Below, one piece after another: positions 19,650 through 28,588 of a DNA stretch of 42,892 nucleotides; within the stretch, counting starts at the first letter, position 1, and each line of letters starts with the position of its first letter. The DNA comes from Prochloraceae cyanobacterium (GTDB lineage: Bacteria; Cyanobacteriota; Cyanobacteriia; Cyanobacteriales; JASJDA01), in assembly GCA_030065265.1 (NCBI GenBank), contig JASJCW010000019.1:1-42892 (forward strand). The letters run 5' to 3'. Below the pieces are notes generated by a model. It was not told where the DNA came from, did no database searches, and saw only the letters and a list, made by a program, of their open reading frames with translations. The position numbers were made by a program, and so were the translations under genes.

Positions 19650-20522
19650 TCAAATTTCTAAAATTGCTTTGGCAGTAATTTCTGGTTTTTCTAAGTGGGG
19701 AACGTGGCCGCATTGAGGGATCCAAATCAATTTACTATCGGCGATCGCACTTTCAAATTTCACAGCGTCTTTCGTGCCTAAAACCCGATCTTGTTCCCCC
19801 CAAAGGATCGATGTTGGTTGTACGATGTTCGACAATTTCGGCCCGAAACCACCATAACCGCCACTTTTAGTAAACGAAATTAATGCCTCGCTCCAGCGAT
19901 CGCAATTAAGATGCAATGCGGCGCAAGTAGCAGCATCAACTGATGCTAAATTTTTATCGTAATATGCTGCGCGAGCTATACTTTGTCTTACTCTGGGATT
20001 GCGTAGAAACGCGGTAGCCAGATAGTCTAGGGGAGGAATCATAACTTTTGATAGTTGAGGTGGTTTGGCTAAACCTGCACTGTCGAGTAAAACCAATTTT
20101 TTTACTGCTTCTGGATGATTAATGCTAAAATCAATCGCAACAGCACCGCCCATAGATGCACCGACTAATATTACTGGTTTTTGAATTGCTTCTTGCCAAA
20201 AATGATATAAATGGGTTTTGATTTCTTCTGGATTGAAGGCTAATTCTGCGAGGCGATCGGTAAATCCAAATCCTAATAAATCTACGGCAATCGTTTCCTT
20301 TTCTGCGGCTAAAATTGGCATCAACCTGCGAAATTCTAATACCGAACTGTCAAAACCATGTAATAAAAGTATGGGTGTTCCGTCATTGCCTTGACGCACG
20401 TAAGTTGTTATTATCTCGCGATCGCTTAATGGAGTTGCGATCGGAATTTGTTGGATTTTTTCTACTAAATCGATCGAAGTTTGTTCTGTTAGTTTTTTTG
20501 CTGCTTCGGGAATAAAACTCAT
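19650..20522 (-). CDS. Alpha/beta hydrolase
   Basis: This is a soluble 290-residue alpha/beta-hydrolase-fold protein. The oxyanion region is LLLHGFDSS (52-60), the nucleophile elbow is VGASMGGAVA with S123, the likely acid lies in LWGEQDRVLG, and the catalytic histidine is H273 in CGHVPHLEKP. The order and spacing fit the classical catalytic triad. The substrate cannot be inferred. It is downstream of a repeat-filled region and upstream of rpe on the same strand (about 90 bp), so it could share a transcript. Confidence 0.9.
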   Translation of the reverse strand: MSFIPEAAKKLTEQTSIDLVEKIQQIPIATPLSDREIITTYVRQGNDGTPILLLHGFDSSVLEFRRLMPILAAEKETIAVDLLGFGFTDRLAELAFNPEEIKTHLYHFWQEAIQKPVILVGASMGGAVAIDFSINHPEAVKKLVLLDSAGLAKPPQLSKVMIPPLDYLATAFLRNPRVRQSIARAAYYDKNLASVDAATCAALHLNCDRWSEALISFTKSGGYGGFGPKLSNIVQPTSILWGEQDRVLGTKDAVKFESAIADSKLIWIPQCGHVPHLEKPEITAKAILEI

Positions 20523-20615
20523 GCATTATTTTTTTACAATCCATTCAAATTATAAAATACAGAGCAAGCAAGTAGAAGGTAAGAGGTAACAGGCAAATAG
20601 GGAAGAGGCAATAGC

Positions 20616-20704
20616 GGTGAGACCCCGCGTCGGACGGCGTTCACTACTCGGATACACGCTCCGAGTCCACGCCTCCGCAAGACGCAAGGGAACGCTCACC
20701 AAGA
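20616..20704 (-). repeat. Palindromic cassette, long form
   Basis: Read on the minus strand, the segment begins CTTGGTGAGCGTTCCCTTGCG and ends CGCGGGGTCTCACCGC, matching both ends of the shorter copy at 40307-40346. The interior differs and is about 50 nt. It contains its own 7-bp hairpin, ACTCGGA (20646-20652) with TCCGAGT (20660-20666). Confidence 0.7.
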
Positions 20705-20885
20705 CAGGCAATAGGCAATAGGCAATAGGCAAATAGGCAAATAGGCAATAGGCAATAGGCAAATAGGCAACAGGCAATAGGCAATAGGCAATAGGCAATA
20801 GGCAATAGGCAAATAGGCAACAGGCAATAGGCAAATAGGCAATAGGCAAATAGGCAATAGGCAAATAGGCAATAGGCAAATAGGC
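20704..20885. repeat. Heptamer/octamer tandem repeat array (STRR-like)
   Basis: About 182 bp consist of GGCAATA (7 bp) and GGCAAATA (8 bp) units in mixed order, with an occasional GGCAACA. This is the short tandemly repeated repetitive (STRR) class known from cyanobacteria. Shorter copies of the same unit occur near 25452, 33370 and 40151. Confidence 0.9.
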
Positions 20886-20887
20886 CG

Positions 20888-20933
20888 TAGATTTGGAAAA
20901 TTTATCTACAGCATTATTTTTAGTAATTGGTAT
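20888..20933 (+). repeat. Conserved element end, copy A
   Basis: The sequence runs TTGGAAAATTTATCTACAG, then CATTATTTTTAG, then TAATTGGTAT. It matches the ends near 25493-25534, 33391-33428 and the reverse complement of 40232-40270. Confidence 0.75.
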
Positions 20934-21279
20934 GAAACTGACCTGTATTTTGCTCTTTTTGAGAGTTCGTACTAATAATAAAATCAGGTAATTAATCCCT
21001 CTCAAGATAGAAACTAATAACAAGGATTATGGTTTATTTTAAAAATGTAAAGAAAAAATAAAAAATACTTTCAGATCGAAAAATGCCGCCATTATTTAAT
21101 GCTTCAAAAAAAAAAAACTGGTCGACTCAAGAGCTAAATTTTTTTTAACTAGGTTCAATTTAATTGCGACCGGCGTTGTTGAAAGTTTAGCCGATGGCTT
21201 CGAGATCTAGCAAAGCCCGGGCTAGGCGATCGCAACAATATCGATTTTAGAAAACATAGATATCAAGCAATTAAAGTTT

Positions 21280-21543
21280 ATGAAAATGTACAGACAAGAA
21301 CAAGGTTTTACAATAGTCAAAGATTTTAATTTAACAAGTATCATTCGCTTGTATGGAATCTTACATCATAAGGATTCTCTTTCATTATATAAAGCGATCG
21401 ACCAGTCTATTAATGCTAAAGTAAAAACAATAATAATTGATGTCAGAGAATTAAAATTAATTTCTTCGGGAGCTTCACAAATTTTAGATAACTGTCAAGA
21501 AAGAGCCAAAAAAAATTTGGTTGAATTATTGATTTGTAAGTAA
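21280..21543 (+). CDS. Short STAS-domain protein
   Basis: This 87-residue protein has the STAS (anti-sigma factor antagonist) layout: strands in GFTIVKDFNLTSIIRLYG, a helix LSLYKAIDQSI, then KTIIIDVRELKLISSGASQIL, where the second serine of ISSG aligns with the usual phosphorylation site of SpoIIAA-type proteins. It is shorter than typical (about 100-110) and lacks the last helix, but ends at a natural stop followed by a terminator. An earlier ATG or a partner-switching kinase is not visible. It lies convergent to two REC-kinases. A role as a binding partner in a partner-switching circuit is inference. Confidence 0.75.
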   Translation: MKMYRQEQGFTIVKDFNLTSIIRLYGILHHKDSLSLYKAIDQSINAKVKTIIIDVRELKLISSGASQILDNCQERAKKNLVELLICK

Positions 21544-21558
21544 AAAAAACTATAAAAT

Positions 21559-21580
21559 AAAGGCGTTAGTTAACGCCTTT
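21559..21580. terminator. Bidirectional terminator between the STAS gene and the REC-kinase
   Basis: AAAGGCGTTA (21559-21568) and TAACGCCTTT (21571-21580) form a near-perfect palindrome with a tight loop. It lies 15 nt past the STAS stop and 33 nt past the stop of the minus-strand kinase, with A/T runs on both sides. Confidence 0.75.
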
Positions 21581-21612
21581 ACCGATCGATTTATCATTTT
21601 AAAATTTTTCTT

Positions 21613-22686
21613 TTAAACGGGCAAAATGACACTAAATTTAGTTCCCTTTCCTAATTCGGAGCTAACTTCAATGTCACCTTGATGAGCTTTAACTGTTTGA
21701 TAGCAGAGATGCAAGCCCAAACCATTACCCGATCGCCTGTGGTTTCCCTGACGAAAGCGATCGAAAATAGTAACGAGATCTTCTGGTTTGATGCCGATTC
21801 CCGTATCTTGAATTTCGACAACAAACTGTTTTTGACTTTCCTTGACAGCAAGGTCTAAATTGACTTCTACAGAGCCAGCATCGGTGAATTTAATCGCATT
21901 ACCGATTAAGTTGGTAAAAACGCGGCGTAACTCCAGGCGATCGCCTTGAATTTCTGCAATTTCTTGTTGTAAATTTAGTTTTAAATCCAGACCTTTTTCT
22001 GTTGCTAAAGGTCTTAATTCTGCGATGATTTGCTCGATTAACTCTTTAACATTAAAGGAAATAAAATTAAGTTCTTTTTCACCGACTTCATAACAATGAA
22101 CTTCGAGTAAATTGTTTAACATATCCAGTAAATTGTTATTAGAGCTAACAATTTGCTCGATCGCGCGATCGGTTTCTTGGGCAATATTGCCAAACACACC
22201 TTGCTTAATTAAACTCAACATTCGATCTACCGCAACTAGAGGAGTACGCAAGTCGTGAGTCAGACAGGAGACAAAATTCTCTCTTTGATCGATAGTACGT
22301 TTGAGACGAAGCAGCGATCGCACCCTGGCCTGGAGTTCGTCAATTTCGACTGGTTTGCGAATGAACTCATCCGCACCGATATCTAAGCCTTTAACCAAAC
22401 TAGATTCTTCGTGAGCCGTAATTAGTATGATTGGAATGAAAGGCAATGTTTTGTCGGCGCGAATTTTTTGAGTCACTTCATAGCCGTTTAATTCGGGCAT
22501 CATCACATCGAGCAGAATTAAATCTGGAGGGAATTTTTGAATTTGAGCTAAGGCGGTATGACCGTCTTCGACTAGCTTGACATTATAACCCTTTTGCTCT
22601 AATGCTAATTTAATCACGAATAAGTTATCGGGATTGTCATCAACAGCGAGAATATAACTAGTTTTATTTAGTACGGAAGTTGACAT
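21613..22686 (-). CDS. Receiver-histidine kinase (REC-HisKA-HATPase), 357 aa
   Basis: A soluble kinase with an N-terminal receiver. Acidic pair D16/D17, phospho-acceptor D60 in LILLDVMMPELNGYE, and K111 in IRKPVE are all present. HisKA carries H144 in CLTHDLRTPLVAVDRM, and the ATPase domain has the DTGIGIK and GNGLGLH boxes. It lacks membrane helices and its own sensor, so input must come as phosphate to D60, typical of relay kinases in cyanobacteria. It follows the next kinase gene by only 23 nt on the same strand, so the two are probably co-transcribed. Confidence 0.92.
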   Translation of the reverse strand: MSTSVLNKTSYILAVDDNPDNLFVIKLALEQKGYNVKLVEDGHTALAQIQKFPPDLILLDVMMPELNGYEVTQKIRADKTLPFIPIILITAHEESSLVKGLDIGADEFIRKPVEIDELQARVRSLLRLKRTIDQRENFVSCLTHDLRTPLVAVDRMLSLIKQGVFGNIAQETDRAIEQIVSSNNNLLDMLNNLLEVHCYEVGEKELNFISFNVKELIEQIIAELRPLATEKGLDLKLNLQQEIAEIQGDRLELRRVFTNLIGNAIKFTDAGSVEVNLDLAVKESQKQFVVEIQDTGIGIKPEDLVTIFDRFRQGNHRRSGNGLGLHLCYQTVKAHQGDIEVSSELGKGTKFSVILPV

Positions 22687-22709
22687 TTTTATTAAACTTG
22701 ACGATTTTA

Positions 22710-24041
22710 TTAAACTTTATGATTTTCTAATTCTACATAACGGGGCAATTGTACTCGAAAGGTAGAGCCTTTACCTAATTGACTTTCGACCGTAATTTTT
22801 CCCCGCATCATATTAACCATATTTTGCACGATCGACAAACCTAAACCCGTACCGCAGTGTTTGCGAGCCAGAGTTTGGTCTACTTGTCGAAAAGGATCGA
22901 AAATATGCTCTAAATTTTTGGCTTCGATACCGCAACCGGTATCTTGAACGGCGATTTCTAGATTGTTTTCGTCGATTCCTTGGATTTTAACTCGCACCTC
23001 TCCAGACTTAGTAAACTTAATTGCATTGGATAATAAATTTACTAAAACTTGTCGCAGACAAGCGCGATCGTTAACGATTTGAGGATTTTCCAAATCGACA
23101 TCCACTGCTAAGTTGAGGTTTTTTTGCACCGCTAAAGAGCGCAATTCTTCAACCGTAAGAATGGTTAAATCGCTAGCATTGAATTTTTCTAAATTTAGTT
23201 GTAATTGTCCCGATTCGATTTTAGAGAAATCGAGGACTTCATTCAGCATTGTCAGTAAATTTTTGCTATTAGTAAAAATACGTTTTACTATATCTTCTTG
23301 TTGCTCGGTGATCGGATCTGGATAGTGGCGCAGTAACATTTGAGAAAAACCCATAATTGCATTCATAGGAGTTCTCATTTCGTGGGACATGTTAGCTAAA
23401 AACTGCGATTTAAGGCCGGAAAGCTCTTTTAATTTAATATTTTGAGATTTAATTTGCTTGCGCTGGCGTTCTAATTCTTCATTTTTAATTTCGAGCTGAT
23501 GGTTACTTTTTTGGAGTAATTTTATAGTTTCAATCAGCCTTTGGTGAGCTTGTTCTGCTTTTTGTTCTGCTTTATAAATGCGAATAGAATTATTAATAAT
23601 TTGTTGCAGATTATCTGCTGATATTTTCGATTTAATTAAATAATCCGTAGCACCAGCTTTCATTAATTTTACCGCTACCTCTTCATTACCCTGACCGGTA
23701 ATTACCACTAAAGGTGCGTTAATATCTATTTGATTAATTTTTTCAATTAAATTGAGTCCGTTAAAATCTGGTAAATCGTAATCTAATAAAATACAATCAA
23801 AATTATTATTTTTTAATGCAGCTAAAGCCTCTATTCCATTCGTCGCTTCGACAACCCGCGATCGCCAGTGAATTTTCTTTAGTTCTCGACGAATATTCAT
23901 GCGATCTACTTCTTCGTCATCTACGATCAGAATAGAAAGCTGTTGTTTTATTTCTCCTGTAATCTCGGAACGATTCGAGCTTGAGTGCTGTCGATCTGCA
24001 CCCCCGATCTTAACTACCTCGCCCATTGTTCTAATGCTCAT
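22710..24041 (-). CDS. Receiver-coiled coil-histidine kinase, 443 aa
   Basis: This is a soluble kinase with the same REC-first design as its neighbour. The receiver has the acidic pair D41/D42 in LIVDDEEVD and D87 in CILLDYDLPDFNG. A long charged coiled coil follows (about 155-208), then HisKA with H220 in NMSHEMRTPMNAIMGF and an ATPase domain with DTGCGIE and GTGLGLS. An alternative start at an internal ATG (residue 6) is possible. The downstream REC-kinase gene begins 23 nt after its stop, so the pair looks like an operon and may work in one relay. Confidence 0.92.
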   Translation of the reverse strand: MSIRTMGEVVKIGGADRQHSSSNRSEITGEIKQQLSILIVDDEEVDRMNIRRELKKIHWRSRVVEATNGIEALAALKNNNFDCILLDYDLPDFNGLNLIEKINQIDINAPLVVITGQGNEEVAVKLMKAGATDYLIKSKISADNLQQIINNSIRIYKAEQKAEQAHQRLIETIKLLQKSNHQLEIKNEELERQRKQIKSQNIKLKELSGLKSQFLANMSHEMRTPMNAIMGFSQMLLRHYPDPITEQQEDIVKRIFTNSKNLLTMLNEVLDFSKIESGQLQLNLEKFNASDLTILTVEELRSLAVQKNLNLAVDVDLENPQIVNDRACLRQVLVNLLSNAIKFTKSGEVRVKIQGIDENNLEIAVQDTGCGIEAKNLEHIFDPFRQVDQTLARKHCGTGLGLSIVQNMVNMMRGKITVESQLGKGSTFRVQLPRYVELENHKV

Positions 24042-24156
24042 ATTTTTTATAAAGTCACAATAGCAATTTAGCCTTGCTAGAATTTATTTTAAGAATAAAC
24101 TTAACCCCGCGTCCTCTACAATTAGAAGGATTTTACAACCGAAATAGAGTTTGTGC

Positions 24157-25251
24157 CTATTCCCGAGGTGCTTTTACCATAGCCTCAATTACGCTCACTG
24201 GAATAACCCGCACTTTAAGACGAACTGGCTCTTGTAATTCCCGCGAGATGAAATCCCGCACTAAGTTTACTTGATTTTCAGAAATAGAGCCTAAAGGTGC
24301 AGCTACTTCTATTTCAATAAAAATAACTTCTTGTTGCGATCGCACCTTAATCGAGCGAATATCGGTTTCAGAAAAGGTAACTGTTTGGGTGCGAATTAAA
24401 GTATTGACACTTTTACGGACGTTTTCTTGAACTAACAGTTGTTCTAAAGAAATACCTAAAGGAATTCCGAGCAATAACAAAGCTAATACGGAAACGAGCA
24501 ATCCTTGTTTTGCTTTTTCAATCGAGCCGTAAGACTGGCATAAAAATACCACCCCACCGCTAAAAATAATCCCGATTAAGTTAGTTAAAAATAGTAAAAA
24601 AGACCCTAAAATTAAATCTTGTCGGTTGTTAGCCAAACCGATTCCCACCACGCTTAAAGGGGGAACTAAAGCCACTGCGATCGCAACTCCAGGTAAAGCA
24701 TCGGCAATGCGACGACGAGAATTAGCAAAAGCTCCGGCCGCACCTGCTGCTAAGGCGATCGCTAAGTCTAATAATGTTGGATTAGTTCTCGATAATATTT
24801 CTGAATTAATGTTAGTTAATCCTACCATTTCGGCGGCCAGCCAAGAAGTAAAAATAGTGAGAATTATGCCTTTGAAAATCGTTAAACTCGATCGCCTCAG
24901 CAGCCTTCGATTCGCCATCACCATCGCATAAGCTATACCAATAATCGGCCCCATCAAAGGCGCAATAATCATCGCTCCAATAATGATTGCAACGCTATTA
25001 GCTAACAGTCCTAATGTCGCCACCAGACCCGAAAGTCCGAGCATAAAATAAAAACTAAAAGAAGGAACTGATGCTTTCCAAAGGGTACGATTTATGGTTG
25101 CAAGGTCTTTAGGTTGTTCGATTAACCAGTGCCAGTCACCACTATGGGAGTGCCAATATTTAGTTATCTTTTTGCGATAAAGATCGCATTTTTCTTGCAC
25201 TACAGATTTTACCCTTGTCAAGTAATTAAAACTAGAGCCGATTAATAACAA
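24157..25251 (-). CDS. DUF389 membrane protein
   Basis: A 364-residue integral membrane protein with at least five hydrophobic helices between about residues 70 and 265, rich in glycine and alanine. The pattern GLVATLGLLANSVAIIIGAM then IAPLMGPIIGIAYA is characteristic of the DUF389 family. The C-terminal 90 residues form a soluble beta/alpha domain. Function is unknown in the family. No other transporter genes adjoin it; it sits inside the signalling island but is not obviously linked to a kinase. Confidence 0.88.
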   Translation of the reverse strand: MLLIGSSFNYLTRVKSVVQEKCDLYRKKITKYWHSHSGDWHWLIEQPKDLATINRTLWKASVPSFSFYFMLGLSGLVATLGLLANSVAIIIGAMIIAPLMGPIIGIAYAMVMANRRLLRRSSLTIFKGIILTIFTSWLAAEMVGLTNINSEILSRTNPTLLDLAIALAAGAAGAFANSRRRIADALPGVAIAVALVPPLSVVGIGLANNRQDLILGSFLLFLTNLIGIIFSGGVVFLCQSYGSIEKAKQGLLVSVLALLLLGIPLGISLEQLLVQENVRKSVNTLIRTQTVTFSETDIRSIKVRSQQEVIFIEIEVAAPLGSISENQVNLVRDFISRELQEPVRLKVRVIPVSVIEAMVKAPRE

Positions 25252-25589
25252 CTAATTCCCCCTTAACTGCTAATTAAAACTACTAGCAATTTATAAAAAT
25301 ATCGAGATTATTTTAAAGTTTATGTTTGATTAAAAGCTTTCTTTATCTTAAACAATTTAATCCTTTCAAGGTTAACAAAAACTATAGTCTCGAAAATCTT
25401 TCTTAGGATAGAAGCCGTTTTGGAAAAAGACGATTTGTTTCTGGTGGCGGTGAGGCAATAGGGAATAGGCAAGCAGGTAGAAGGTCAAAAAAATTGGAAA
25501 ATAGATCTGCAGCATTATTTTGAGGAATTGGTATTATTTTATTTAATTGTTGTAATTTTCAAGTTATGGGAGTAAAGCCGATCGCATTA
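25252..25589. repeat. Intergenic region with repeat copy B
   Basis: Bases 25452-25475 carry degenerate heptamer units (GAGGCAATAGGGAATAGGC). Bases 25493-25534 carry the conserved end (TTGGAAAATAGATCTGCAG ... GAATTGGTAT), nearly identical to the reverse complement of the copy at 40232. No gene is present; the left part is AT-rich. Confidence 0.75.
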
Positions 25590-28469
25590 TTATCGATTAT
25601 TAACAGTAATTCGCTCGGATTTAGGCCAGGTAAAAATGAAGCTAGTCCCGCAACCGATTTCCGATTGAACCGAGATCGTGCCGCCGTGATTTTCAATATT
25701 TTTTTTCACAATAGATAGGCCGATTCCCGTATTTTTACCGATTTTATTATCGCCAATAGTTTTGAAAATCATAAATATTTTCTCGTGATAAATTGGATCT
25801 ATTCCCGGGCCGTTATCTGAGATTTTAAATTGATAAAAATCTTCTTTATCTTGCGAAGATATTATTATTTTGCCGTTGCGATTGTGGTTGTGTTTGATCC
25901 CATTACCAATTAAATTAAAAAACACTTGTTGCAAGGGCAATCTTCTCGCAGTCAATTCAGGCATTTGCCCGTCAATTTTAATGGTAAAGTCTTCAGGAGG
26001 ATCGAGGCTGTCGATAATATCTTCGATCAGCTCGTCGATTTTAATCCTTTCCGGTTCGCTAGAAACCCGTCCCAGTCTGCTGTATTCTAAGAGTGCATCG
26101 ATAAATACTTGAATTCTTTCGACCCTAGTTCGCAGCAGATCCAGTTGGCGAGAGGTGTTAGCATCTAATTTACCTTCTAGGTCTTCTTCTAGCCATTGAG
26201 AGAGTTTGTAGATTGCTCTGAGGGGTTCTTTGAGATCGTGAGAAACCACATAAGCAAAGCGGTCTAATTCTTGGTTGCTTTGTTCTAATTCTTTGGTTGT
26301 AATTAAGAGAGTATCATTGAGCTTGCTGAGTTCTTTAGCTCGTTCTTCAAGCATAATTTCGCCCTGCTTGCGTTCGGTAATATCGTCGATCGTACCTACC
26401 GTACCTAAAACTTTGCCTTCACTATCGCGATCGAGTTGGGATTTAATTTCAAACCAACGCAGTTGGCCTGTTTTAGTTTGAATAGAAAATTCTGTCTGAA
26501 AAGATTTTTTTGCTTCGGCAATCAGATTTTGAAAGAGTTCCTTAACCCGTTTTCTATCGGTTTTTGAAGAGAAGTACGCGCTCAAAGGTTTATTCAGACT
26601 ATTTTCTCGAGCGAAGCCAGTAATTTCGCTCCAAGCACGATTGAGAAAAGTTAAACGGCCTTGGGTATCTGTTTGAAAAATAACTTCTCGAACGCTATTG
26701 ACGACGTTAGTGTATTGGCGGTTACTTTCTTCTAAAGCCCGCTCCATCTGTTTGCGATCGGTAATATCTTCAAAAGCTAATCCCAAACAATTATCGGGTA
26801 GGGGAAAAGCTTTAACCGCATAAATGCCGCCGACAATTCGAGCGTCGCTGTAATAAATTTCGTTTAATTCTCTGGCTTTTTTGGTGCGAACTACTTCTGC
26901 ATAAACCTCGACATATTCCCGATTGATTTCCATCAAATTCGGAAAACATTCGGTCATTTTTTGCCCGATACAACTCTGTAAGTTGCCATTGAGCAATTTG
27001 TTAGCTGCTGGGTTAGCCGCTACTAAACGAAAACTACTGATATCTTCTAAATTTTCTAGTTTCCAGATGCACAAGCCTAATTGAATGTTACTGACGATAT
27101 CGGCATAAAGCTGAATTTTCGATCTGGCTTGTTTTTCCCAAGCTAATAGTTCATCTTTGCGGCGGTTTGCTTTTTCTAATTGAGCCGTTCTCAGTTTAAC
27201 TCGATTTTCTAGCTCTAAATTGAGGGTAATGACTTCTTGTTCTGCAACGATGCGATCGCTAATATTTCTTAGTGTCGAAACAATTTGCTCGATCGCCCCA
27301 GCTTCGGAATAAACAACGCGATCGGTAGCTTCAACCCAAATATCTTTCCCGGCGCGATCGCGCAGGCGATATCTGTGGGTGATATCATCGGGAAATTTGC
27401 CGATTAGCTCGTAAGTTTTTTGCAGTGCGATCGCATCTTCAGGATGAAAAAATTGATAGATCGATTTATTAATTAGTTCTTCTGGTTCGTAGCCTAACAA
27501 ATTGCGGCAAGCTGGAGATACGTATTGATAAATTCGCGCTGGGGTTTGAATCGAAATAAAATCGGTGGAATTTTCTGCGAGCAGGCGATAGTGTGCTTCC
27601 CTTTCTTTTAGGAGTGCTTCGGCTTTTTTTCGATCGCTAATATCGCAATGAGAGCCTACCATTCTGATGGGTTTGCCGGTTGTTTCGTCCCATTTGGCTT
27701 GGCCTCGTGCCAAAATCCATTTATAACTGCCATCTTTGCAGCGCAAGCGATGTTCCACTTCATACTGCTTTTTTTGCCCGCTCAAATGAGCCTGAAGTTC
27801 TCGTTCTACTTTCTCAGCATCTTCTGAACATAATAATTCGCGCCAGCCTTCTAAGGTGTTAGGTATTTCCCAATCTTGATAGCCGAGCATTGCTTTGAGT
27901 GCTGGGGACATAAAAGCTTCATTTGTCCCTATATTCCAGTCAAAGATCCCGTCTCCGATTCCTTCTAGCACTAGTTGCCAGCGTTCTTCCTTTTCTTCTA
28001 GTTTATTTTCTAAATATCTTTGGGGTTGAGAAATTGGTGTGAGAATTCCGACCCAGCGATCGAGGCATTTGTTGCGATCTAAAATCGGTTTGACTAAGAG
28101 GGAAAAGGGGCGATAGCGACCGTCAGACCCCTGCAGACTTAATTCAGTTTGGTATTGCTGTTGTTGCTTTTTTGCTGCGGTCAATTCCGAGACGAAGCGA
28201 TCGCGATCTTTGCGATGAATAGTTGCTAATAGTTGTTGGTTGTAAGATTGGTTGTGATGCGAGCCAGTGTATTCGACCCAACGATTGCTGAAATAAACGA
28301 TTTCTCCGGCGACATTTTCTATCCAGACAATTTGAGGAATAATTTCTGCAATCGATTCGGCAAGTTTTAGGTCTTGTTTGAGACGATTTAGTTCCCCCTT
28401 CAATCTTGCGATTTCTTCGTTAGAATCTATTGGTGAAGAAGCTAAACCTCTTTGTGGTTTAATTGTCAT
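25590..28469 (-). CDS. Multi-PAS sensor histidine kinase, 959 aa
   Basis: A soluble kinase with no membrane helix. Five PAS-like modules are visible at about 40-145, 165-280 (with PAC end VGSHCDISDRKKAE), 290-410 (STLRNISDRI), 450-575 (LGLAFEDITDRKQ) and 585-705 (VGTIDDITERKQ). The transmitter is of the phytochrome type, with H744 in VVSHDLKEPLRAIYKL and the ATPase boxes DNGPGID and GIGLSIV. No haem- or flavin-binding signature (for example the LOV motif NCRFLQ) is evident, so the stimulus is unknown. It is divergent from the GAF kinase gene at 28589, with a 119-bp gap between starts. Confidence 0.93.
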   Translation of the reverse strand: MTIKPQRGLASSPIDSNEEIARLKGELNRLKQDLKLAESIAEIIPQIVWIENVAGEIVYFSNRWVEYTGSHHNQSYNQQLLATIHRKDRDRFVSELTAAKKQQQQYQTELSLQGSDGRYRPFSLLVKPILDRNKCLDRWVGILTPISQPQRYLENKLEEKEERWQLVLEGIGDGIFDWNIGTNEAFMSPALKAMLGYQDWEIPNTLEGWRELLCSEDAEKVERELQAHLSGQKKQYEVEHRLRCKDGSYKWILARGQAKWDETTGKPIRMVGSHCDISDRKKAEALLKEREAHYRLLAENSTDFISIQTPARIYQYVSPACRNLLGYEPEELINKSIYQFFHPEDAIALQKTYELIGKFPDDITHRYRLRDRAGKDIWVEATDRVVYSEAGAIEQIVSTLRNISDRIVAEQEVITLNLELENRVKLRTAQLEKANRRKDELLAWEKQARSKIQLYADIVSNIQLGLCIWKLENLEDISSFRLVAANPAANKLLNGNLQSCIGQKMTECFPNLMEINREYVEVYAEVVRTKKARELNEIYYSDARIVGGIYAVKAFPLPDNCLGLAFEDITDRKQMERALEESNRQYTNVVNSVREVIFQTDTQGRLTFLNRAWSEITGFARENSLNKPLSAYFSSKTDRKRVKELFQNLIAEAKKSFQTEFSIQTKTGQLRWFEIKSQLDRDSEGKVLGTVGTIDDITERKQGEIMLEERAKELSKLNDTLLITTKELEQSNQELDRFAYVVSHDLKEPLRAIYKLSQWLEEDLEGKLDANTSRQLDLLRTRVERIQVFIDALLEYSRLGRVSSEPERIKIDELIEDIIDSLDPPEDFTIKIDGQMPELTARRLPLQQVFFNLIGNGIKHNHNRNGKIIISSQDKEDFYQFKISDNGPGIDPIYHEKIFMIFKTIGDNKIGKNTGIGLSIVKKNIENHGGTISVQSEIGCGTSFIFTWPKSERITVNNR

Positions 28470-28588
28470 TGTTGGTTGGATCGAAAAAATAAAATCTTTT
28501 TTTTAGAAATTGGCCGACTTAATATTTGCTATAGTTATCTTTAATAATAATTTACAATCTTCACTATAGTAGATTAAATTTAATCGGA
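28470..28588. promoter_or_regulatory. Divergent promoter region between two kinases
   Basis: The 119-bp AT-rich gap separates the start codons of the PAS kinase (minus) and the GAF kinase (plus). It must contain both promoters. No exact -10/-35 pair stands out, so only the role, not the sites, is claimed. Confidence 0.5.

Larger units (their letters stand above)
20523..21279. repeat. 757-bp gap filled by a composite repeat element
   Basis: No gene is supported. In order it contains a short AGAAGGTAAGAGG-like leader, a variable palindromic cassette (20616-20704), a 7/8-bp tandem array (20704-20885), and a conserved end (about 20888-20933) finishing AATTGGTAT. The part after 20934 is AT-rich and presumably carries the STAS gene promoter. 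The frame open across the array encodes a monotonous LPIAYC pattern and is not a gene. Confidence 0.75.

Noticed and set aside
20704..20885. Possible CRISPR array
   Set aside because: Units are 7-8 bp with no spacers, and there is no cas gene in the window; it is a simple tandem repeat.
20550..21023. 157-aa minus-strand open frame with LPIAYC repeats
   Set aside because: It is the translation of the 7/8-bp tandem array and the palindromic cassette; no ribosome binding site and no domain.
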